Below are positions 17,577-26,248 of a stretch of DNA of 64,000 nt, piece after piece (the first letter of the stretch is position 1; each line of letters begins with the position of its first letter). The stretch spans positions 47,977-111,976 of the forward strand of contig NZ_JBDPMD010000026.1 of assembly GCF_039871875.1 (NCBI RefSeq), given 5' to 3'. Both the position numbers and the translations under genes were made by a program. This DNA is from Sphaerisporangium sp039871875 (GTDB lineage: Bacteria > Actinomycetota > Actinomycetes > Streptosporangiales > Streptosporangiaceae). The notes below the pieces were generated by a model. It did no database searches. It had not been told where the DNA came from and saw only the letters and a program-made list of their open reading frames with translations.

Positions 17577-18533
17577 TCAAGGGATCTCGATCACTTGGCC
17601 GGCGTACGTGAGGCCGGCGCCGAAACCGAGGAGCAGGGCCAGCCCGCCGGACTGGACCTCGCCACGCTCGATCATGCGGCTGAGCGCCAGGGGGATCGAG
17701 GCCGCGGAGGTGTTGCCGGCGAGCACGATGTCCTTGGCGATGACGGCGTTGTCCGCGCCGAGCTTGCGGGCGATCGACTCGATGATGCGAAGGTTCGCCT
17801 GGTGCGGGACGAAGGCCGCGAGCTCCGCCGGGTCCACGCCCGCACGGTCGCACGCTTCCTTCGCCACCGGGTGAAGTTCGGTGGTGGCCCAGCGGAACAC
17901 CGTCTGTCCTTCCTGGTGCAGGAAGGACGCGCGGTCCTTGATGACGATCGCGTCGTGCTTGTCCCCGGCGCTGCCCCAGGCGACGGGGCCGATGCCGGGG
18001 GTGTCCGACGGGCCGACGATGGCCGCGCCCGCGCCGTCCGCGAAGATCACGCAGGTGGCGCGGTCGGTCCAGTCGATCCACTGGGAGAGCTTCTCGGTGC
18101 CGATGACCAGCACGTGGGTGGCCGAGCCGCACCTGATGGCGTCCGCGGCGGCCGACAGCGCGTAGCAGAAGCCGGCGCACGCGGCGTTCACGTCGAACGC
18201 GCCGGGCGCCGTGATGCCGAGGCGGTGCGCGACGCGCCCCGCGACGTTGGGGATCGGCGCCTCCGGGGTGCAGGTGGCGACGATCACCAGGTCGACGTCG
18301 CTCGCCGACAGCCCGCTCCCCGCCAGGGCCTTGCCGCCGGCCTGCACCGCGAGGTCGACCTCCGACTCCTCGGGCCCGGCGACGCGGCGCTCCTTGATGC
18401 CGACGCGGCTCTGGATCCACTCGTCGGTGGTGTCGATGGTCTTGGCGAGGTCGTCGTTGGTGACGACCCCCGCCGGCTGGTAGGCGCCGAACGCCAGCAC
18501 CCTGGCGCCGGGAGCGCCCCGCAGGATCCTCAC
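17577..18533 (-). CDS. fabH: Beta-ketoacyl-ACP synthase III
   Basis: 318 aa. It starts fatty acid synthesis by condensing an acyl-CoA primer (branched primers in most actinomycetes) with malonyl-ACP. The triad is visible: Cys119 in FDVNAACAGFCYAL, His in FVPHQANLRII, Asn in VLAGNTSAASIP. The ending GFGAGLTYAGQVIEIP is typical. The GTG start at 18533 overlaps the fabD stop as GTGA, so the two are translationally coupled. No fabH-like priming enzyme is seen in the polyketide cluster, which fits an acetate starter there. Confidence 0.96.
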   Translation of the reverse strand: MRILRGAPGARVLAFGAYQPAGVVTNDDLAKTIDTTDEWIQSRVGIKERRVAGPEESEVDLAVQAGGKALAGSGLSASDVDLVIVATCTPEAPIPNVAGRVAHRLGITAPGAFDVNAACAGFCYALSAAADAIRCGSATHVLVIGTEKLSQWIDWTDRATCVIFADGAGAAIVGPSDTPGIGPVAWGSAGDKHDAIVIKDRASFLHQEGQTVFRWATTELHPVAKEACDRAGVDPAELAAFVPHQANLRIIESIARKLGADNAVIAKDIVLAGNTSAASIPLALSRMIERGEVQSGGLALLLGFGAGLTYAGQVIEIP

Positions 18534-19465
18534 GCGGTGGTCTCCTTGCTGATCAGGTCGCGGGCGGCCGCGAGGTCGTCGGGGGTCTTGAGGGCGACCG
18601 TCGCGACGCCGGGCAGCGCGCGCTTGGCGAGACCCGTCAGGGTGCCGCCGGGCGCCAGCTCGATCATGGCGGTCACGCCGAGGCCCGCCATCGTGGCCAT
18701 GCAGCGGTCCCAGCGGACCGGCCGGGCCACCTGGTCGGCCAGCCGCCGCAGGAACTCCTCGCCGCCCGGCACGGCCGCGCCGTCGGCGTTCGACAGCAGG
18801 ACCGGGCCGGGGTCACCGGGGGTGAGCCCGGCGGCGGCCTCGCGCAACTGCTCGACCGCCGGGGCCATGTGGACGGTGTGGAACGCCCCGGCCACCGCCA
18901 GCGGGCGCAGCCGCGCGCGGGCCGGTGGGGCCTCCGCGAAGGCGGCCAGCTCACCGAGCGCGCCCGCGGCGACGATCTGCCCGGCGCCGTTGACGTTCGC
19001 CGGGGTCAGGCCGTGCTTGTCGATGGCGGCGAGGACCTCCTGCTCGTCGCCGCCGAGCACGGCCGTCATGCCGGTCTCGGTGACCGCGGCGGCCTTGGCC
19101 ATGGCCCGGCCGCGCTCGCGTACCAGCGCCAGCGCCTGCTCGGGGGTCAGCACGCCCGCCAGCGCCGCGGCGGTGAACTCGCCGACGCTGTGCCCGGCGA
19201 CCACGCCGGCCGGGACGGGCGAGCCGCCGAGGAGGGCCTCGGCCGCGGCGAGCCCGGCGGCTACCAACAGTGGCTGCGCGACGGCGGTGTCGCGGATCTC
19301 GTCGGCCCCGGCGGTGGTCCCGTAGGAGATCAGATCAAGGCCGGCGACCTCCGACCACGCGGACAGCCGGTCACGCAGACCGGGGGTCTCAAGCCATGGG
19401 GTCAGGAAGCCTGGAGTCTGGGCGCCTTGGCCGGGAGCGACGATGACGAGCACAAAAACCACCAT
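18530..19465 (-). CDS. fabD: Malonyl-CoA:ACP transacylase
   Basis: 311 aa from ATG 19465; GTG 19453 gives the start VLVIVAPGQGAQTPGFL seen in relatives and may be the true one. It loads malonate onto ACP. Nucleophile Ser is in VAGHSVGEFTAA, the catalytic His in AVAGAFHTVHMAPA, and the N-terminal APGQGAQ loop is present. It is first in the fas operon, with a promoter-like inverted repeat directly upstream and fasR before that. It may also charge the ACP of the type II polyketide synthase in this window, which has no dedicated transacylase. Confidence 0.95.
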   Translation of the reverse strand: MVVFVLVIVAPGQGAQTPGFLTPWLETPGLRDRLSAWSEVAGLDLISYGTTAGADEIRDTAVAQPLLVAAGLAAAEALLGGSPVPAGVVAGHSVGEFTAAALAGVLTPEQALALVRERGRAMAKAAAVTETGMTAVLGGDEQEVLAAIDKHGLTPANVNGAGQIVAAGALGELAAFAEAPPARARLRPLAVAGAFHTVHMAPAVEQLREAAAGLTPGDPGPVLLSNADGAAVPGGEEFLRRLADQVARPVRWDRCMATMAGLGVTAMIELAPGGTLTGLAKRALPGVATVALKTPDDLAAARDLISKETTA

Positions 19466-19482
19466 GCCCTGTAGGAGTTCAC

Positions 19483-19519
19483 CACAGTGCTAATGATCCG
19501 TACGAACTTTGTCACTGTG
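19483..19519 (-). promoter_or_regulatory. fabD promoter with inverted repeat, candidate FasR site
   Basis: CACAGTG at 19483-19489 and CACTGTG at 19513-19519 form a perfect inverted repeat 23 bp apart. On the minus strand the same stretch gives a possible -35 GTGACA (19515-19510) and -10 TAGCAC (19492-19487) with 17-bp spacing. Position in front of fabD and just after fasR suggests the operator of the fas activator; FasR binding is inferred, not shown. Confidence 0.5.
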
Positions 19520-19570
19520 TTTTTGTAGGAAACCTCCATGGGAGATTTCCGGCCCGTTACCAAAGTCCGG

Positions 19571-20734
19571 TCAGGTTACGGCTGTGCGCGACAGCCTGCC
19601 AAGGATCAGGCCCACCTGCAACGTGAAGGCGGAACGGCCTTCGGTCGGCTGGTACCCCGTCAGCTCTGTGATCTTTTTCAGACGGTAACGCACCGTGTTC
19701 GGATGGACGAAAAGCAGACGCGCCGTGGCTTCCAAAGAGGTGCCCTGCTCCAGGTAAGTGGCCAGCGTGTCGAGCAGAGGCGTGCCCTCAAGCGGCAGGT
19801 AGACGCTCTCGACGAGCTGTGCCCGCGCGTCCTCGTCCCCGTCGATGGCCCGCTCGGCGAGCAGGTCCTCGGCCAGCACCGGACGCGGCGCGTCCGGCCA
19901 GCCCGCCGCCGCGCGCAGCCCCGCCATGGCGGCCCGCGCGGAGCTCGCCGCGGCGTGCAGGTCGGGCACCTCGGGCCCGATCACGATCGGCCCCGGCCCG
20001 AACCTCGGCACGACGTGCCGCGCGGCGTCCTTGATGCTGTCCGCGCCGCCGACGATGACGATCAGGCGCTCGCCCTGCACCCCGGCCAGCAGGTCCTGGC
20101 CGAGGCGCCTGCCCTTGTCGCGCATGCCGCCGATGAGGGTCTGCGGGTCGACGTCCGGGGCGTGCCCGGCCAGCACCACCACGGGGGAGGAGGTCCAGCC
20201 GAGCGCCGCCGCCCAGGAGTGCAGCCCGTCGCCCACCTCGCCGCGCACCAGCGCGTCCACGATCAGGGCCTCGAGCCGTGCGTCCCACGCGCCGCGCACC
20301 TCGGCCTCGCGGGCGTACACGTGCGCCGCGGCGAACGCGACGTCGCGGGTGTAGCGCAGGATGGCCTGGCGCAGCTCGTCCTCACCGCCCGGGGCGGCGA
20401 GGTCCTGCACCTCGGCCTCCACCACCTCGACCACGATGCGCACCAGGTCCACCGTCTGCTGCAGCGACACCGAGCGCTTCAGCTCGCGCGGCGCGGTGCC
20501 GAAGATCTCGACGCTGGGCGTGGGCGTGCTGCCGTCGGCGCTCTGGAACCAGTCGACGAACGCCGCGATGCCCGCCTGCGCCACCAACCCCACCCAGGAG
20601 CGGTCCTCGGCCGACAACTGGCGGTACCACGCCAGCCGGTCGTCCATGCGCGCCATGGCGGCGGTGCCGAGGCTGCCCATGGCGCGTTCGAGCCGCCGCG
20701 CGGTGTCCTTGCGTACCCGGTCGTTCACACCCAT
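19571..20734 (-). CDS. fasR: PucR/CdaR-type transcriptional regulator of the fas operon (FasR-like)
   Basis: 387 aa from ATG 20734. The C-terminal 60 residues form the PucR-type helix-turn-helix: LLDTLATYLEQGTSLEATARLLFVHPNTVRYRLKKITELTGY. The middle is a GGDEF-like CdaR fold (LGWTSSPVVVLAGHA, GERLIVIVGGADS); the N-terminal 150 residues are helical. In Streptomyces coelicolor the orthologous gene lies immediately before fabD and activates fabD-fabH-acpP-fabF; the same order is seen here, with 105 nt to fabD. The start lacks a clear ribosome binding site, so translation may be leaderless. The call rests on HTH type and synteny. Confidence 0.85.
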   Translation of the reverse strand: MGVNDRVRKDTARRLERAMGSLGTAAMARMDDRLAWYRQLSAEDRSWVGLVAQAGIAAFVDWFQSADGSTPTPSVEIFGTAPRELKRSVSLQQTVDLVRIVVEVVEAEVQDLAAPGGEDELRQAILRYTRDVAFAAAHVYAREAEVRGAWDARLEALIVDALVRGEVGDGLHSWAAALGWTSSPVVVLAGHAPDVDPQTLIGGMRDKGRRLGQDLLAGVQGERLIVIVGGADSIKDAARHVVPRFGPGPIVIGPEVPDLHAAASSARAAMAGLRAAAGWPDAPRPVLAEDLLAERAIDGDEDARAQLVESVYLPLEGTPLLDTLATYLEQGTSLEATARLLFVHPNTVRYRLKKITELTGYQPTEGRSAFTLQVGLILGRLSRTAVT

Positions 20735-21206
20735 AGGGTGCCAGGTCAGCGCGCGTGCGACAGCCGCACGGCCCCTGCGGGCCCCGTGCGAGGGACCCAG
20801 AAGAAGGGAAGAAACCACGGCATCCCCTGACCAGGCGGTTTTTCCTGGTCACAGGCAGGTGGGGAGTCGGCGGGCGAAGGTCGAGGCCGTCGGTCGGTTG
20901 CCGCGGCGGCGGCCGAGGTCGTCCCGATCCAGGGTGGGGAGGTGACCTAGCTAGCGCCAACAGGGGCACGCCGATGCGCCAAGGCAATCACGCGTCCGTC
21001 ATGACGGTCGACCATGACGTGGAAAGCAACGGGTCTGTCGCCGTCATGTCAACCTGCTGGCCCGGTAAGCGGGTCCGGCAAGCCGGCGAGCAGTACCGGG
21101 CGACGCGGCGTACTCGCACCGAACGCCAGACCCCGCCCCCGGCCCACACCGTCGACGACGCTCCACCGAGAGTGGAGTCGAAACTCGCGAACATCGACCT
21201 TCCCTC
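20735..21206. other. Non-coding stretch upstream of fasR
   Basis: About 470 bp without a convincing gene. It holds the fasR promoter (leftward), a GC-rich imperfect hairpin at 20766-20789, a perfect inverted repeat at 20828-20851, and what looks like decayed DNA running into a broken hydrolase gene. This is the boundary between the fas locus and the accessory region. Confidence 0.5.
20828..20851. promoter_or_regulatory. Inverted repeat upstream of fasR
   Basis: TGACCAGG (20828-20835) and CCTGGTCA (20844-20851) pair perfectly around CGGTTTTT. It may be an operator for fasR or a terminator for leftward transcripts entering from the accessory region. The sequence alone does not decide. Confidence 0.45.
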
Positions 21207-21806
21207 TCAGCGACTGGTGTCGAGTCTGGCGACCAGATGGCGCCGCTTCAGTGGTCGATCACGGCGGGCGGCAGGCCGACGAAGCGCAGGAAGAGCGCCA
21301 TGGCGTCCCCACGACGATCTTCGGCCAGGCAGGTCGTCAGCTCCGTGGCGTACACGTGGGCGCGCTGGGGTGCGTCGGCGTCGAGCTGGAACGGCGGCTC
21401 CCACAGGGTCAGCCGGGTGATCGGGCACGCCGGCGACCGCCGCGCGCAGCGCCAGCACCGCGCCGGAGGAGTTGCCGAACACCGCTGCGGTGCCGTCGGC
21501 CTCCTCGACCACTGCGGCCAGATCCTCGATCTCGCGCTCCACCGCGTAGGGCAGGGTGTCGCCGCTGTCGCCGCGCCCCCGCCGGTCTTAGTTGACGACC
21601 GTGTGGCGGGCCGCCAGCAGCTCGGCCAGCGGCGTGTGGATCCCTCGGGCGCAGGACGCGCCGCTCACCAGGACGAACGCACTGCCCGAGCCCAGCCGGC
21701 CGAAAGCGATCTTGGTGCCGTCGGCGGAACGTGTGGTTTCAGCCCTTCTCAGTGCTCCGGTTCTCGTCCCACCCACGAACGACGATCCGTCAGCCGGACA
21801 CCCCAT
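21207..21806 (-). pseudogene. Alpha/beta hydrolase pseudogene
   Basis: Minus-strand remains of an alpha/beta hydrolase. The first segment (TTRSADGTKIAFGRLGSG, then HTVVN) runs into a TAA at 21590-21588 where relatives have Tyr (NYDRRGRGDSGDT), a one-base change. It resumes in the same frame with the nucleophile elbow FGNSSGAVLALRAA, then loses frame through one extra base after GVP: the other frame reads ITRLTLWEPPF and ATELTTCLAEDRRGDAM before a TGA after PPAVIDH. Two stops and a frameshift make function very unlikely. The real start is probably near 21750. Confidence 0.8.
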
Positions 21807-22889
21807 CCGGAGAAAACTGGGAGAGGCGCCGGGTCAGATGGCGGCGCTCGGGCTCGGTCGGGGCGAGGGCCAAGGCTTCCTGGTAGGCAACGGCGGCCTC
21901 TGGAAGGCGTCCCTGACGGCGCAGGAGATCGGCCCGAGCGGCGGGCAGCAGGTGATAGCCGCGAAGGTCGGACGAGAGCGCCTCGAGGAAGGTCAGCCCC
22001 CGCTCCGGATCGCGCATCCCCACGGCGACCGCCCGGTTCAGACGGACGATCGGTGAGGGCATGAGCCCTTCGAGACGGCCATAGAGTGCCGCGATCTCGA
22101 TCCAGGGCGTCTCGAAGGACGGCGCGGTCGCGTGGCAGGCCGCGATCGCGGCCTGGATCTGGTACGGACCCGCGCGCCCCTGCCGCAGCGCCCCGTCGAG
22201 CACGGCCACGCCCTCATCGATCTGGTCGTTCCGCCACAGGGAACGGTCCTGCTCTTCGAGCGGCACCAGCTCTCCCGTGTCGAGCCGGGCAGCTCGCCGG
22301 GCGTCATGGAGCACCATCAGAGCCAGCAGGCCGGCGGCCTCAGGCTCGCCGGGCATAACCGCACGATCAGCCGCCCCAGCCGGATCGCCTCGTCCGAGAG
22401 CCCTCGCCGGATCAGCTCCTCGCCACCGCTGGCCGCGTACCCCTCGTTGAACAGCAGGTAGAGGACGCCCAGTACGGCATTGCGCCGGTCCGGTAGCAAC
22501 TCGGGAGGCGGCACCCGGAAGGGGATCCCCGACTTACGGATCTTGTTCTTGGCCCGGGTGAGCCGCTTGGACATCGTGTCCTCGGAGACCAGGAACGCCC
22601 GGGCGATCTCGGCCGTGGTCAGCCCTGCCAGGGCCCGGAGGGTCAGCGCGACCCGGGCCTCGAACGGGAGCGCGGGATGACAACAGGTGAACATCAGCCG
22701 CAGCCGATCGTCCCCGAGGTCGTTCGTCGGCGGGATCCCGTCCTCCGGCCACCGCTGGAGCGCCTGCGTGAAGGCGTCCTGCGCGCATTCCTCTGCCAGG
22801 TCCTAGTCGCCGGTCATCCGGATGAGCGTCGCGACGATCTGGCCCCATTCCTCCCGGAACAGGCTCGCTATCGTCGCCTGGACGTTCAA
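21790..22889 (-). pseudogene. ECF sigma factor pseudogene (long ECF with helical C-terminus, DUF6596-like)
   Basis: Decayed minus-strand gene of the long ECF sigma type that pairs with YCII proteins. A TTG at 22889 overlaps the YCII stop. The frame reads FREEWGQIVATLIRMTGD, then TAG at 22805-22803 where relatives have Trp, then DLAEECAQDAFTQALQRWPEDGIPP. About 60 residues between regions 2 and 4 are missing before DDRLRLMFTCCHPALPFEARVALTLRALAGLTTAEIA. A frameshift near 22350 separates LGRLIVRL from MPGEPEAAGLLALMVLHDARR and the helical C-terminus. Nonsense mutation, internal deletion and frameshift together show a dead gene. Confidence 0.85.
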
Positions 22890-23170
22890 GGCTGCGCGGC
22901 GCGCAGCTCGATCGTCCCGTAGCGGGCCACGGGATGGGTACGGGCAGCCTCGGCCGCCTCCTCGCGGGAGGCGCACTCGATCAGGCTGAACCCGGCCACG
23001 ACCTCCTTGGACTCGACGAAGGGGCCGTCTGAGAAAAGGATCTCGCCGTCGCGCACCCGGACCGTCGTGGCGTCCGCCGGCGGTTCCAGGCCACCGCTCT
23101 CGATCAGCTTGTCGCCCCTGGCCGCGGCCCAGGCCTTGCAGTCGGGCAGGAACTCAGGATCGGCGAACAA
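22886..23170 (-). CDS. YCII-related protein, possibly N-terminally truncated
   Basis: 94 aa. The core matches the YCII/DGPF family: ATTVRVRDGEILFSDGPFVESKEVVAGFSLIECASREEAAEAARTHP. Relatives are about 115-125 aa and begin with a strand like KYLLLIY, which is missing here; the visible N-terminus MFADPEFLPDCKAW starts part-way through. The ATG lies 17 nt inside the tetR gene. Such proteins are usually encoded with the long ECF sigma factors, and the partner here is a pseudogene. Whether this remnant still works is doubtful. Confidence 0.6.
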   Translation of the reverse strand: MFADPEFLPDCKAWAAARGDKLIESGGLEPPADATTVRVRDGEILFSDGPFVESKEVVAGFSLIECASREEAAEAARTHPVARYGTIELRAAQP

Positions 23171-23693
23171 ACGTCTCCTGCGTGCGCGTGAGGCCGTGGA
23201 CGAGCAGCAGGACGGCCGGTTCGAGGTCGTCCTGGGCCGCGGCGGCGATGAGCAGCCGGAAAAGGATCGCGCCGTCGGGCGTGCTGTGAAGCTCCTCCCG
23301 CGCGGCCGCTCGGGCGAGGGTGTTGTCCAGCAGACGCTGCCGTTTCTCGAGGATAGCCGCGAGCCGGGCGGCGGTGTTCTCGTTGCGCCGGGCGAGCATC
23401 TGGAGGGAAGGCAGCAGGCGGGCGACGGGGCGGAGGGACTCGGCCAGGCGAGTCAGGTCCTCGCCGAGGCTCGTGCCCAGCGGTCCGGGCACCGTGTCGT
23501 CGAGGGCGGCGACGGCGTCGGACAGGAGGGCGTCCCCGGACGGCCAGCGCCGGTAGACCGTTGTCTTGGCGACCCCTGCTCGTGCCGCGACCGCGTCGAT
23601 CGGTAACGCGCCGAGCTCCAGGTAGGTGAGCAGATCCAGGGCGGCGCTGATAACGGCGCCGTCGATGTCAGGATCGCGTGGCCGGCCGGTCAT
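23154..23693 (-). CDS. TetR family transcriptional regulator
   Basis: 179 aa. N-terminal TetR helix-turn-helix: GAVISAALDLLTYLELGALPIDAVAARAGVAKTTVYRRWPSGDALL. The C-terminal part is an all-helical ligand-binding and dimer domain. Its ATG overlaps the cysN stop (ATGA), so it is the last gene of the leftward operon SDR-ABM-ABM-cysD-cysN-tetR and is probably co-regulated with it. It might repress that operon from the divergent promoter region at 27.3 kb; the ligand is unknown. The C-terminus (ETFVRRS) overlaps the start of the YCII gene. Confidence 0.85.
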   Translation of the reverse strand: MTGRPRDPDIDGAVISAALDLLTYLELGALPIDAVAARAGVAKTTVYRRWPSGDALLSDAVAALDDTVPGPLGTSLGEDLTRLAESLRPVARLLPSLQMLARRNENTAARLAAILEKRQRLLDNTLARAAAREELHSTPDGAILFRLLIAAAAQDDLEPAVLLLVHGLTRTQETFVRRS

Positions 23694-24964
23694 GTCCGCC
23701 TCCCAAGAATGTCGATGATCATGCCCGCGCCGACCGTGCCGTTCGTGGCCTCGTCCACCAGGATGAAGCCGCCGGTGAGCGGGTTACGCCCGTAGTCGTC
23801 CACGAACAGCGGCTGCGTCACCCGCAACGACACCCGCCCGATCTCGTTGAGGCCGAGCGAGGTGGCCTGCTCGTCCCGGTGCAGCGTGTTGACATCCAGC
23901 CGGTAGTGCAGGTCCCGGACCAGCGCGCGGGCCGTGCGGGTGGTGTGCTTGATGGTCAGCTTGGAGCGCGGGGTCAGCTTCAGCCCGTCGGCCATCCAGC
24001 AGACCATCGCCTCCAGCTCCTGCGCCGCATGCGGCTGGTTGTTGGGCCGGGCGATCATGTCGCCGCGCGAGATGTCCAGGTCGTCCTCGAAACGCAGCGT
24101 CACCGACATGGGCGGGAACGCCTCCTCGACGGGGCCGTCGAAGGTGTCGATCGAGGCGATCCGCGTGGTCAGCCCGGAGGGCAGGTGCACCACCTCGTCA
24201 CCCGGCTTCAGCACGCCGCCCGCCACCTGCCCGGCGTAGCCGCGGTAGTCGTGGAAGGCGTGCTCGGTGGCGCGCTGCGGGCGGATGACGTATTGCACCG
24301 GGAAGCGCACGTCGGTCAGGTTGCGGTCGGAGGCGATGTGCACGTTCTCCAGGTGGTGCAGCAGCGACGTGCCGAGATACCAGGGCATGTTCTCCGAGTG
24401 GGAGACCACGTTGTCGCCGTTGAGCGCGGAGATCGGGATGAAGGTCAGGTCGGAGACGTTGAGTTTGGAGGCGAACGCGGTGAACTCCTCCCTGATCTCC
24501 TCGAACCGCTCATGGGAGTAGTCCACCAGGTCCATCTTGTTGACCGCGAGCACCAGGTGCGGGACCCGTAGCAGCGCGGTCAGGAACGCGTGCCGACGCG
24601 ACTGCTCCAGCACGCCCTTGCGGGCGTCGATGAGGATGATCGCCAGATCCGCCGTGGATGCGCCGGTGACCATGTTGCGGGTGTACTGAATGTGTCCCGG
24701 CGTGTCGGCGATGATGAACTTGCGGCGCGGCGTGGCGAAATAGCGGTAGGCCACGTCGATCGTGATGCCCTGCTCGCGCTCGGCCCGCAGCCCGTCGGTC
24801 AGCAGCGACAGGTCGGTGTATTCGGTGCCGCGGTCACGCGAGGTGCGCTCGACGGCCTCGAGCTGGTCCTCGAAGATCGCCTTGGAGTCGTAGAGCATCC
24901 GTCCGATGAGGGTGGACTTGCCGTCGTCGACGCTTCCCGCGGTGGCAAAGCGCAGAATGTCCAT
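23690..24964 (-). CDS. cysN: Sulfate adenylyltransferase subunit 1 (GTPase)
   Basis: 424 aa from ATG 24964. With CysD it makes adenosine 5'-phosphosulfate (APS) from ATP and sulfate, driven by GTP hydrolysis. EF-Tu-like G motifs: AGSVDDGKST (P-loop), DTPGH, and NKMD; beta-barrel domains follow (RFPVQYVIRPQ, LKPGDEVVHLPSG). It ends after the barrel, so there is no fused APS kinase (CysC) domain, and none is seen elsewhere in the window. It sits inside a leftward operon with polyketide monooxygenase genes rather than with sulfate-assimilation genes, which points to activated sulfate for the sulfotransferase at 33.5 kb. Confidence 0.93.
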   Translation of the reverse strand: MDILRFATAGSVDDGKSTLIGRMLYDSKAIFEDQLEAVERTSRDRGTEYTDLSLLTDGLRAEREQGITIDVAYRYFATPRRKFIIADTPGHIQYTRNMVTGASTADLAIILIDARKGVLEQSRRHAFLTALLRVPHLVLAVNKMDLVDYSHERFEEIREEFTAFASKLNVSDLTFIPISALNGDNVVSHSENMPWYLGTSLLHHLENVHIASDRNLTDVRFPVQYVIRPQRATEHAFHDYRGYAGQVAGGVLKPGDEVVHLPSGLTTRIASIDTFDGPVEEAFPPMSVTLRFEDDLDISRGDMIARPNNQPHAAQELEAMVCWMADGLKLTPRSKLTIKHTTRTARALVRDLHYRLDVNTLHRDEQATSLGLNEIGRVSLRVTQPLFVDDYGRNPLTGGFILVDEATNGTVGAGMIIDILGRRT

Positions 24965-25045
24965 CAGAAGTAGCCCTTGACATAGACACAGCCGGTCCTC
25001 CAGAGACCGCAACCGGTGCGGACGCTCAGCATCAGAAGTAGCCCT
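24962..25045. repeat. 16-bp direct repeats at the cysD-cysN junction
   Basis: CATCAGAAGTAGCCCT occurs at 24962-24977 and again at 25030-25045, a 68-bp period. Each copy encodes, on the minus strand, the end of CysD (GYF, stop) followed by an ATG. The normal stop-start overlap of cysD and cysN therefore seems to have been copied, leaving 52 bp between the copies. Confidence 0.8.
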
Positions 25046-25946
25046 CCCTTTTCCGGTCCTCCATGGCGGCCTCGGAGGAGCGGTCGTCGGCCCTGGTGGC
25101 CCCGCGCTCGGTGATCCGCGTGGCCGCGATCTCCTCGATGATCTCCTCGACCGTGGCGGCCGTGGACTGCACGGCGCCGGTGCAGGTCATGTCACCCACG
25201 GTCCGGTAACGGACGACGGCCTCGAACAGCGGCTCGTCGTCGCCGCGCTGCACCACGTCGGCGTCGGGCAGCAGCATGCCGTCACGCTCGAACACCTTGC
25301 GGGTGTGGGCGAAGTAGATGGAGGGGATCTCGATGCCCTCGCGCCTGATGTAGTCCCAGACGTCGAGCTCGGTCCAGTTGGACAACGGGAAGACGCGGAT
25401 GTGCTCGCCCTTGCGGATGCGCGCGTTGTACAGGTTCCACAGCTCGGGGCGCTGGTTCTTCGGGTCCCACTGGCCGAAGTCGTCGCGGAAGGAGAACACC
25501 CGCTCCTTGGCGCGGGCCTTCTCCTCGTCGCGGCGCGCGCCGCCGAAGACGGCGTCGAACTCGTGCTCCTCGATCGCGTCCAGCAGCGTGGTGGTCTGCA
25601 GCCGGTTACGCGAGGCGCGCCGCCCGGTCTCCTCCACGACCCAGCCTGCATCGATGGAGTCCTGCACGCTGGCCACGATCAGGCGCGCGCCCAGCTCCGC
25701 GGATCGGCGGTCGCGGAACTCGATGACCTCCTCGAAGTTGTGGCTGGTGTCCACGTGCATGAGGGGGAACGGGATGGCCGCGGGCCAGAACGCCTTCTCC
25801 GCGATGCGGAGCATGACGATCGAGTCCTTGCCCCCGGAGAAGAGCAGACACGGGCGTTCGAACTCCGCGGCCACCTCGCGCATGATGTGGATGGCTTCGG
25901 CTTCGAGCACGTCAAGCTGCGACGTCGTGTAGTCGCGCGCGATCAC
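25032..25946 (-). CDS. cysD: Sulfate adenylyltransferase subunit 2
   Basis: 304 aa. Catalytic subunit of heterodimeric ATP sulfurylase. PP-loop LLFSGGKDSIVML near 35-47, the VFGGARRDEEKARAKERVFSFRD block, and VFPLSNWTELDVWDYIRREGIEIPSIYFAH are all typical. The C-terminal KREGYF is conserved. The ATG overlaps the stop of the upstream ABM gene, so it is coupled to polyketide tailoring genes. This is the strongest sign that sulfate activation belongs to the cluster; an ordinary assimilation operon would carry cysH or cysC. Confidence 0.94.
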   Translation of the reverse strand: MIARDYTTSQLDVLEAEAIHIMREVAAEFERPCLLFSGGKDSIVMLRIAEKAFWPAAIPFPLMHVDTSHNFEEVIEFRDRRSAELGARLIVASVQDSIDAGWVVEETGRRASRNRLQTTTLLDAIEEHEFDAVFGGARRDEEKARAKERVFSFRDDFGQWDPKNQRPELWNLYNARIRKGEHIRVFPLSNWTELDVWDYIRREGIEIPSIYFAHTRKVFERDGMLLPDADVVQRGDDEPLFEAVVRYRTVGDMTCTGAVQSTAATVEEIIEEIAATRITERGATRADDRSSEAAMEDRKREGYF

Positions 25947-26248
25947 GAGTACGCTGCGACCACGTCGAGGAGCATGAAGGGCCGTTCCCGCCGGGTGTCA
26001 CGGTAGGGCCGCAGCGGTGCGGTGTCCTCCTTGTGGGCGGCGTCCCGCTCCCACGTCTCGAACACCTGCCTGCTCTCCCACTCGCTGACCACGACGAAGT
26101 CGGCCGGCTCGTGGGACGCCCGCCACAGCTCGCTGCTGATCAGTCCCGGCGTCCCCCGCAGCTTGCTGCTGATGCGATGGAAGGCCTCGACGAGCTCGGC
26201 GTCCCCGCCGTCGGGCGCGCGGTACCAGAGCAGAACACGCACGCTCAT
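25943..26248 (-). CDS. Antibiotic biosynthesis monooxygenase (ABM) domain protein
   Basis: 101 aa from ATG 26248, with GGAGG 6 nt upstream. Small ferredoxin-like alpha+beta barrel protein of the ABM group: VRVLLWYRAPDGGDAELVEAFHRISSKLRGTPGLISSELWRASHEP, DFVVVSEWESRQVFETWERDAAH. Relatives are cofactor-free oxygenases that turn anthrone-type phenols into quinones, or cyclases. It overlaps both neighbours by 4 nt. With two more ABM proteins in the cluster, it probably oxidises or shapes the nascent polyaromatic. Confidence 0.8.
   Translation of the reverse strand: MSVRVLLWYRAPDGGDAELVEAFHRISSKLRGTPGLISSELWRASHEPADFVVVSEWESRQVFETWERDAAHKEDTAPLRPYRDTRRERPFMLLDVVAAYS

Noticed and set aside
20988..21194. 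Minus-strand 68-aa frame with RYCSPACRTR, like small zinc-finger proteins
   Set aside because: Only one CxxxC-like half is present, the rest has no family pattern, and the stretch lies in decayed DNA. Probably chance or a relic.
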